A stretch of 64,000 nucleotides of DNA from CAKZNE01 sp040222435 (lineage in GTDB: Bacteria; Bacteroidota; Bacteroidia; Flavobacteriales; Schleiferiaceae), in assembly GCA_965212245.1 (NCBI GenBank), contig OZ243107.1, positions 1,240,001 through 1,304,000 of the forward strand. Direction: 5' to 3'. Positions 58,792 to 64,000 of this stretch are shown here, in pieces. The translations under genes and the position numbers were made by a program. Within the stretch, counting starts at the first letter, position 1, and every line of letters begins with the position of its first letter. The notes below the pieces were generated by a model, which was not told where the DNA came from, made no database searches, and saw nothing but the letters and a program-made list of their open reading frames with translations.

Positions 58792-58861
58792 TGCAGAGCG
58801 TTCTAGTTTATTCGCTTTTCGCGTAACGCTGGTAAAAATAACTTTTTCAAATGGTATTAAA

Positions 58862-58889
58862 AAAAGCCACCTCATTTGAGGTGGCTTTT
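58862..58889 (-). terminator. Intrinsic terminator of T9SS/peptide operon
   Basis: A near-perfect stem GCCACCTCA/TGAGGTGGC with flanking A/T tracts (58862-58889). On the minus strand it ends in a T-run (TTTTTTT), downstream of the 59.1-kb T9SS gene and its peptide, whose stop is at 58913. Confidence 0.8.
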
Positions 58890-58912
58890 AAAGTTATTTC
58901 AGCACATGGATG

Positions 58913-59101
58913 TTAATCCTGCGTTTTCTTCTTATTGGCATCATATACTTTTTTGCCTCCAAGTAATGCTCCGGCCCCAATTAACACTTCCACAAAACCA
59001 AAAGGTGTGGGGGCGTCAGGTTCTTCAGGTTGAGCATTGGCTGCTATAGAGAATAAGCCAATGAATGCAAGTGTAAGGATATGCTTTTTCAAATCAATCA
59101 T
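58913..59101 (-). CDS. Cassette peptide D
   Basis: A 62-residue peptide with a signal peptide (MIDLKKHILTLAFIGLFSIA), then PEEPDAPTPFGFVE, the hydrophobic segment VLIGAGALLGG and a basic, polar tail (KKVYDANKKKTQD). It is nearly identical to peptides A and B in the central segment. It lies 19 nt after the stop of the 816-residue T9SS gene and ends 24 nt before an intrinsic terminator, so it is the last gene of that transcript. Unlike the other two modules, no TPR-LuxR gene is next to it. Confidence 0.85.
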   Translation of the reverse strand: MIDLKKHILTLAFIGLFSIAANAQPEEPDAPTPFGFVEVLIGAGALLGGKKVYDANKKKTQD

Positions 59102-59120
59102 AAATAAGGTTTTTATAGGG

Positions 59121-61571
59121 TTAGCGAATTACTTTAACAGATTGAGTGAACTCACCGGCCCTTACTTTCATAATGTACAAGCCGCTTTTTTCAATAGGGA
59201 AGGTAACCCGTCCGTTGCTTTTTTCTTTGCTGTCAATAAGTTGTCCAGACAGGTTAAATACTTCTACCGTAGCATCATGAAGGATACCAAGCTCCATATT
59301 CAAACCGTTTTCATCAGCAAAACCATATACCATGGCCTGTTGCTTAGGCTCTCCAATACCTATGGAAGGCTGTCCGAAGTGCAGAATAAAGCGGTCAGGG
59401 CCAAAAGCGTTGTCTTGCATGAAATTATAATCACTTAGAGTAAGGTCATGCATTACGTTAAGCTTGCGATCCTCAAGAGTGACCTGGCCAAAGGATTTCA
59501 ATTGTGAACGGTCCGCATGAATAGTCATAGCATCGCCATCCTGATCATAATCCAGTTTAAGAGGGAAAGACCAGGCTGCAGTAAACGGTACGCGACAGAT
59601 AGAATAATTAAACTGTCCCAGGGCCACGTAAAAATCAGGAGTAATACCTTTGTTGCTCAGTTTACGTGCATCCCATTGGTTGTCAAAAGAAGCTGTGGCA
59701 TTAGCATCAAAACCAACAAATACATCATCGTATACATCACCGCTCATACCTTCAATATGTAAGGAAACACCATCTACAGTATAGTTGGATTTCTTAGCCA
59801 GGGTAGCGGTTTGAGTTGGGTTTCTGTTGTCACGGTCAAAAACTAAGTTGGCCGCAATATTACCGGTCATCTGTACAAAGAACCCTTGGAAAGGAGCAAT
59901 ATAACGTGAAGCGGTACCTGCTCCTTTGGTATAGGAAGAATAGTTAGTACCATTAAAGCGATAGATAGCTGAAGACATTCCTCCTGGAATTATCTGACCA
60001 TCCCAGTCATAAATTGCTGCGTAAGGATTAGAAACCAGATTCCAGCCTTCCGTGTCGTTGGTAGAAGTGCCGGTAACAAAACTGGAAGAAGAAGCCTGAC
60101 CATCATTGTAACCTAGAGGGAAAGAAACCGTGGAGGCGTTATCAGTTGCTGATGAAACCTGTATTACTCCTGTTTCATCACCATCGTCAATTAAAAAGGG
60201 ACCGTGTGCCCCGTTATTACCGGTATACATAGCATAACCTCGTCCGCGAACAGCAAAATTTGCCAGGTTTCCGGAACCGGCAGGATCCCATTCGGCATTG
60301 TCAGCATCCCATTCCCACGCAGTTCCCTGGGCGGTATTGGCAGAAACCATAATAGCACCAGGTTCATTGAACTCTGAAAGTATGGCATCTGTAAAAGGCG
60401 CGCCTAAATAATAATAACGACCGTCTGTACCATCAATAAAAGCTTGTACGGTAACATCGCCATTAATGGTTCCGGTACCTGTAATCTGCCCGAAAGAACT
60501 TGCAGAAGGAGCCGTAAGCACCAAATCGCCATTGGTGTTCAGAGTAGTAGTACCTGATACGGTAACCAATCCACGGTAATTATGAGTATTACCCACCAGA
60601 TCAATACTATTGCCATCATTATCGAATATCAGATTGGCTGAAGCATCTACAGAAATAGCTCCAAAACCATTATTAGTAATAGTAGAACCTTTAATGGTAA
60701 CAGTTTGATTAGACCCGAAAACCAAGGCAAAGCCTGAATTTATGGTTAAATCTTTACAGGTAAAAGAGCCTGGGGCCACGTTTCCTGCTATAATAGCATC
60801 CGTTGTGGCATCAGGAACTCCATTGTCCCAGGTGGCACCATTCCAGGTAGTGGAAGTAGAGGCCAGGTACCCGCATTCTGGAGCCAAATAGACGGTAGTA
60901 TTGTCCAAATTATAATTGGTATTATCGGCAATAGCTGAACGCAAAGTAGCTACGGGGGTAGTTACGGAACAGTCGTATTGAATATTATCACCACTATTGG
61001 CGGCAAACTCGAGGGCGTTGGTTCCGAGTGTTAAGCCGGTGGGCAGAGAAGACTGAGAGGTGGCTGTAGGATCATCTATAAAAGGGTCATTCCAGGATAC
61101 TGCCCATATGAAATTAGTTACCTCAGAACCATCATTGGGTACGCCACTACCTGTATAAGCTATAATAGCATCACTACTGGATGAAACACTCCAGCTATCA
61201 GTTTCGGTAGTTGTACCGGCTGCGGTAGCGGTGCCGGCTATGGTAGCCGTTCCTCCAGTGCCCGGACTGGTTATTTGAATTTCAGTACCAGCTGAAAGTG
61301 AACCGGTATAAGTCCAGGTAATAGTACCGTCAACGGTAGCTACCCAGGTAGGGGCAGCCCCTCCGCCATTGGCATCATTATCCCAGCCTCTTTCGGTGAA
61401 ATAAACGGTAGTAGTTCCGGAAATGTCCGTAAGCAATACAAAACTGAAGTTGTCCGGGCTGTCAGCGTTGGCCGAGGTAATGGCCAGGTCACCCACGCCA
61501 AGATTTGTAGCCGAGACCATATACCAGCCGAGGCTTAAAAGAGTTGTGAAAAAGGTAATTTTTGATTTCAT
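59121..61571 (-). CDS. T9SS type A exported protein (third copy)
   Basis: An 816-residue protein: signal peptide (~1-22), an N-terminal beta domain of ~220 residues (DSPDNFSFVLLTDISGTTTV, with a conserved TERGWDND), a beta-repeat region (~245-350, WNGATWDNGVPDATTDAIIA), then the shared module starting near 353 (LTAPSASSFGQITGTGTING) and a T9SS tail (~737-816, ending QSVKVIR). The module is more diverged here than between the other two, but the tail is closest to the 952-residue protein. Two ATACGTGTT repeats lie just upstream of the start. Its peptide gene follows 19 nt later. Confidence 0.86.
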   Translation of the reverse strand: MKSKITFFTTLLSLGWYMVSATNLGVGDLAITSANADSPDNFSFVLLTDISGTTTVYFTERGWDNDANGGGAAPTWVATVDGTITWTYTGSLSAGTEIQITSPGTGGTATIAGTATAAGTTTETDSWSVSSSSDAIIAYTGSGVPNDGSEVTNFIWAVSWNDPFIDDPTATSQSSLPTGLTLGTNALEFAANSGDNIQYDCSVTTPVATLRSAIADNTNYNLDNTTVYLAPECGYLASTSTTWNGATWDNGVPDATTDAIIAGNVAPGSFTCKDLTINSGFALVFGSNQTVTIKGSTITNNGFGAISVDASANLIFDNDGNSIDLVGNTHNYRGLVTVSGTTTLNTNGDLVLTAPSASSFGQITGTGTINGDVTVQAFIDGTDGRYYYLGAPFTDAILSEFNEPGAIMVSANTAQGTAWEWDADNAEWDPAGSGNLANFAVRGRGYAMYTGNNGAHGPFLIDDGDETGVIQVSSATDNASTVSFPLGYNDGQASSSSFVTGTSTNDTEGWNLVSNPYAAIYDWDGQIIPGGMSSAIYRFNGTNYSSYTKGAGTASRYIAPFQGFFVQMTGNIAANLVFDRDNRNPTQTATLAKKSNYTVDGVSLHIEGMSGDVYDDVFVGFDANATASFDNQWDARKLSNKGITPDFYVALGQFNYSICRVPFTAAWSFPLKLDYDQDGDAMTIHADRSQLKSFGQVTLEDRKLNVMHDLTLSDYNFMQDNAFGPDRFILHFGQPSIGIGEPKQQAMVYGFADENGLNMELGILHDATVEVFNLSGQLIDSKEKSNGRVTFPIEKSGLYIMKVRAGEFTQSVKVIR

Positions 61572-61576
61572 AAAGA

Positions 61577-61605
61577 ATACGTGTTTATAGTGTTCTATAC
61601 GTGTT
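61577..61605. repeat. Direct repeat pair ATACGTGTT, 20-bp period
   Basis: ATACGTGTT at 61577-61585 and 61597-61605, 20 bp apart, lies 6-34 nt upstream of the third T9SS ATG. The spacing differs from the 11-bp pairs of the other two modules; it could be an operator in the leader. Confidence 0.4.
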
Positions 61606-61686
61606 ATTTGGTTTTAAAAACGTAAAAAGCTGAATTATAACAATTTGTCATTTAAATATTATAGTTGGCAATATAAGTAATTAAAT

Positions 61687-61716
61687 TAACGCAGGCATTG
61701 TTCAATGCCTGCGTTA
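61687..61716 (-). terminator. Perfect 14-bp hairpin after the tail-collar gene
   Basis: TAACGCAGGCATTG (61687-61700) and CAATGCCTGCGTTA (61703-61716) pair perfectly with a 2-nt centre. It lies 21 nt after the stop of the leftward tail-collar gene. The 3' flank on the minus strand is AT-rich with no long T-run. Confidence 0.65.
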
Positions 61717-61737
61717 TATTTTCGCCAAAGATTTTAT

Positions 61738-62373
61738 CTAGTTACGGGAAGGGTAAACTCCTTGGGTGGCAATAATATAATACATGGCTAACCAAGGTTG
61801 CATAAGATTAAAAGGGTAATTACCACCGGTATGCCCTACGGTAACAGTTCCATTAATACTATCAATGCTTACGGCACCGCTGAACTGACCCGAAATAGGA
61901 GCCATATTTACAGCTTCATCGGTAGAAGTTGCAAAGGGCTTATCTGCACTTGGCGTATGCAGTGCGGGATAAGCACTTGTAGGATCCTCGGTATCACCCG
62001 AATCATTAATACCAATAGGGGTTACAGAAACAGTACCTGAAGCGGTGCCTGTGACGGCTCCAGAAGATTGGAACACAGCTGCGTGGGTATGATTCGGAAG
62101 CTCGGTAATATTCATAGTGTGTGTTTCACCACCTGCCCTTTGTCCCCATAAGCGATTGGTTAAACCAGGGCCCTGACCTACACCAATCGGAGCACGTCCT
62201 CTTAGATCAGGAAGGCCAAAGGTGGTCCGTCCGTCACCACCATAGGTAGTTCCTAAAAGTGAAAATAAGGCACTGTTCTGTGAAATTGCTAAAAGCTGGC
62301 CGGCACAGAAGGCCCAGCCACGTGGAGCGAAGTTACCTGCAAAAATGCGTACTTCTCCTAACATTTGATCCAT
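61738..62373 (-). CDS. Tail-collar (MdpB-like) domain protein
   Basis: A 211-residue protein with the tail-collar signature: GEVRIFAGNFAPRGWAFCAG, GQLLAISQNSALFSLLGTTY, GGDGRTTFGLPDLRGRAPIG and the HTH-free NHTHAA histidine pair, then a glycine- and threonine-rich region and a conserved end (PWLAMYYIIATQGVYPSRN). Such proteins occur at phage tail tips and also as single chromosomal genes in many Bacteroidota and other environmental bacteria. No other phage genes are nearby, so prophage origin is not indicated. The role is unknown. Confidence 0.88.
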   Translation of the reverse strand: MDQMLGEVRIFAGNFAPRGWAFCAGQLLAISQNSALFSLLGTTYGGDGRTTFGLPDLRGRAPIGVGQGPGLTNRLWGQRAGGETHTMNITELPNHTHAAVFQSSGAVTGTASGTVSVTPIGINDSGDTEDPTSAYPALHTPSADKPFATSTDEAVNMAPISGQFSGAVSIDSINGTVTVGHTGGNYPFNLMQPWLAMYYIIATQGVYPSRN

Positions 62374-62440
62374 AGTAAATAGAATTTAGTTGTTAAAAAT
62401 TAATTGGTAATTATTGAGTGTAAAGTGTTCGTGTTTCATA

Positions 62441-63376
62441 CTATTGATAGCTTTCGCTTAATATCTTGTTGTTCAGGTCATATTGTCTGGCAAACTCACG
62501 GCCGGTGTAAATCCCTTCATCCATACTAACTATATCCAGCACCAGGTCAACGGCATCATTGGTAAAGGCCCGCAGGTTACCTTTTGAATCCACCATAAGC
62601 TCTCCTGGTGTACGCTCTTTTTTCAGAACAGATTTTTCTTCAGTTACCGCAGCAATGCGCAGTGGTTTACCTTCTAAAAAAGTGACAGCGCCTTTGTTCC
62701 ATGGGTTTGCAGCGTTAATGAGTGCTTTTATCTCATCTGCCTTCATATTCTTCCAGCGAATGATCAAATCTTCCAAACCTACACGGGGGTATGTTTTACC
62801 TTCCTTTTCAGCTTGGGGTGTACTTAAAATTTCACCTCTTTTTTGTTGCCACATTTGTAATAATCGCAGCAGTGAAGAAGCACCTGTTAAGGCAAGCTTA
62901 GTGAGATGCATCCCATGCGTATCATCCGGCTCTATAGGCACCGGGTCGGCAAACACAATTGGCCCGGCATCCAATTTTTCAGTAATCCTGTGAATGGTTA
63001 CCGCCCCTGTTTTTTCTTTGTTTTTTATTTGCCAAAAAGTAGGCTCGGCACCCCGGTAATCAGGCAGAGGTGCATAGTGAAAGTTAAACCAGGGCGTTTC
63101 CTTATCCAGCACCAAGGCGGGTATGATATAAGGAAAAGTCAATACCACTACCAAATCTGGTTTTTCGCGTTCAAACCAGTTTCTTATTTCCCGTGCTGCA
63201 TTTTCTTTAGCTATACGATAAACGCTAACACCGTAAGAGGCGGCTAGCTGTTCAAGGTAATCGGTCTCTTCAGAAGGGCGGTCCGGTAAAACCAGACTGA
63301 TATTTAATCTATTATGCAATAACATTTGCAGGGCCGGAAAGCCCAGACGGGTATTGCCAAAAACACCTATTTTCAT
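62441..63376 (-). CDS. Formyltransferase family protein (Fmt paralogue)
   Basis: A 311-residue enzyme with the N10-formyltetrahydrofolate-binding fold of methionyl-tRNA formyltransferase. The catalytic triad is present: Asn and His in FNFHYAPLPDYRG and Asp in EKLDAGPIVFAD. The C-terminal domain (~205-300) resembles Fmt-C. The early signature differs from true Fmt (MKIGVFGNTRLGFPALQMLL) and the length is close to normal. It may formylate a sugar amine or another amine rather than initiator tRNA. It lies 67 nt after the tail-collar gene on the same strand, and no sugar gene is adjacent. Confidence 0.88.
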   Translation of the reverse strand: MKIGVFGNTRLGFPALQMLLHNRLNISLVLPDRPSEETDYLEQLAASYGVSVYRIAKENAAREIRNWFEREKPDLVVVLTFPYIIPALVLDKETPWFNFHYAPLPDYRGAEPTFWQIKNKEKTGAVTIHRITEKLDAGPIVFADPVPIEPDDTHGMHLTKLALTGASSLLRLLQMWQQKRGEILSTPQAEKEGKTYPRVGLEDLIIRWKNMKADEIKALINAANPWNKGAVTFLEGKPLRIAAVTEEKSVLKKERTPGELMVDSKGNLRAFTNDAVDLVLDIVSMDEGIYTGREFARQYDLNNKILSESYQ

Positions 63377-63581
63377 CTGAGTCAGGGGACAGATTAATGG
63401 TTTGGATGGGTAAATTAAAGATTTTAAGGAAATTTACAGGTTAAGCTCATGTTTTTTTTAGTGAACGTGCCATTATTTTTAGTGAAGCACATCGCTTTTC
63501 CTTGTCAAGCTTTTTCCAGCACTTAAAACGGTGCTAATTTAAAAATCCGATTTTAGCATTCCATTCGAAAAATATAATTAC

Positions 63582-64000
63582 GTGAAAACCAAGAAGCTAA
63601 AATTACCTTCTTTAGTGAATATTCAAAGGCTTCAGGAAGAGGTCAGATCTTTACCTGCCAAAGCCTGGAAGCCTCATTTTAATACACAACATTATAGCGG
63701 TCCCTGGAGTGTAGCCCCCCTGCGGTCCGTTGGAGGTGAAAGTGATCATATATACCCTAACCCGGCATCTGAAGAACCTTTTAAAGACACCAGCTTTTTA
63801 GAGTCGTTACCTTATACACAAAGTGTCATAGGTCTGATTCCAGGGGATAAAACGGCTATTCGGTTTATGAAACTGGGCGCGAAAGGACATATCCATGAGC
63901 ATCGTGATTATATGCTGTCCATTGATGACGAGGATCTCAGGCTTCATATACCGGTATTTACCCATGATGCAGCTGAATTCTGGCTGGACGGAGAGCGGGT
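63582..64000 (+). CDS. Aspartyl/asparaginyl beta-hydroxylase family protein (partial)
   Basis: The gene begins with GTG at 63582 and is cut by the window end after about 139 residues. The visible part matches the Asp/Asn hydroxylase family of 2-oxoglutarate-dependent oxygenases: WSVAPLRSVGGESDHIYPNP, the iron-site HxD in IHEHRDYM and LRLHIPVFTHDAAEFWLDGE. The second His of the iron triad would lie beyond the window. Such enzymes hydroxylate protein side chains or amino acids in natural product pathways. It is divergent from the formyltransferase gene. The start is inferred from the ~200-nt gap, where no ATG in frame is available nearby. Confidence 0.85.
   Translation, partial: MKTKKLKLPSLVNIQRLQEEVRSLPAKAWKPHFNTQHYSGPWSVAPLRSVGGESDHIYPNPASEEPFKDTSFLESLPYTQSVIGLIPGDKTAIRFMKLGAKGHIHEHRDYMLSIDDEDLRLHIPVFTHDAAEFWLDGER

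Noticed and set aside
61738..62373. Prophage because of the tail-collar protein
   Set aside because: No capsid, terminase, integrase, lysis or other tail genes are nearby, and single tail-collar genes are common in chromosomes.
1..64000. tRNA or rRNA genes
   Set aside because: No TTCGANNC T-loop with a matching acceptor stem and no rRNA core motif could be supported by eye on either strand; an automated scan (for example a covariance-model tRNA search) would settle this.

Overview
The window is about 64 kb of a Bacteroidota chromosome, most likely a marine or freshwater flavobacterium- or saprospirid-like lineage. The evidence is seen directly: proteins ending in type IX secretion (T9SS) type A sorting tails, a DUF4292 lipoprotein, Bacteroidota-style promoters (TAnnTTTG -7 boxes, little Shine-Dalgarno signal), a Thermus-type isocitrate dehydrogenase and a cysteine-poor DksA/TraR homologue. 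No rRNA, tRNA, CRISPR array or intact insertion sequence was seen. The genus cannot be fixed from this sequence alone.

Layout. 1-6.7 kb (minus): a tightly overlapping envelope operon (MOP flippase, dut, sugar nucleotidyltransferase, TPR protein, DUF4292 lipoprotein, EnvC-like protein cut by the window edge). 6.9-14 kb: M28 peptidase, gpsA, an AsmA-like protein, a lipoprotein, an iodotyrosine-deiodinase-like nitroreductase, an unrecognised protein and a VOC protein. 14-18.5 kb: a 1055-residue PAS/GAF sensor that ends in a HisKA-like domain with no ATPase domain, overlapping a single-domain response regulator; then a structured non-coding stretch and an HU-like protein. 18.6-24.3 kb (minus): a six-gene exporter operon (TetR, LolA-like protein, two FtsX-type permeases, ATPase, outer-membrane barrel) with a TetR operator. 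24.3-38.6 kb: housekeeping and regulatory genes (Crp, type Vd-like patatin, uvrC, mutT, lipB, phosphosugar isomerase, PadR, lspA, DksA-like, ileS).

38.8-61.6 kb is the unusual part. A two-gene cassette, a large T9SS-exported protein followed 18-20 nt later by a ~60-residue peptide, occurs three times intact (39.0, 47.0 and 59.1 kb) and once as a decayed relic (52.4 kb). The peptides are little more than a signal peptide, an acidic PEEPDAPTPFGFVE segment, a short hydrophobic stretch and a basic tail. Two copies lie directly downstream of a TPR/transmembrane/LuxR-type sensor-regulator gene. In both of those, the exported-protein gene carries a pair of 11-bp-phased direct repeats at the same distance from the start codon. 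I infer a regulated surface-protein system in which each module has its own sensor, operator, secreted product and membrane peptide.

Between these copies lie an sbtA bicarbonate-transporter / isocitrate dehydrogenase / LysR locus, a fragment of a histidine-kinase ATPase domain, a GluR0-like ligand-gated potassium channel gene and a STAND-like ATPase. The window ends with a tail-collar protein, a formyltransferase paralogue and the start of an aspartyl/asparaginyl hydroxylase gene.
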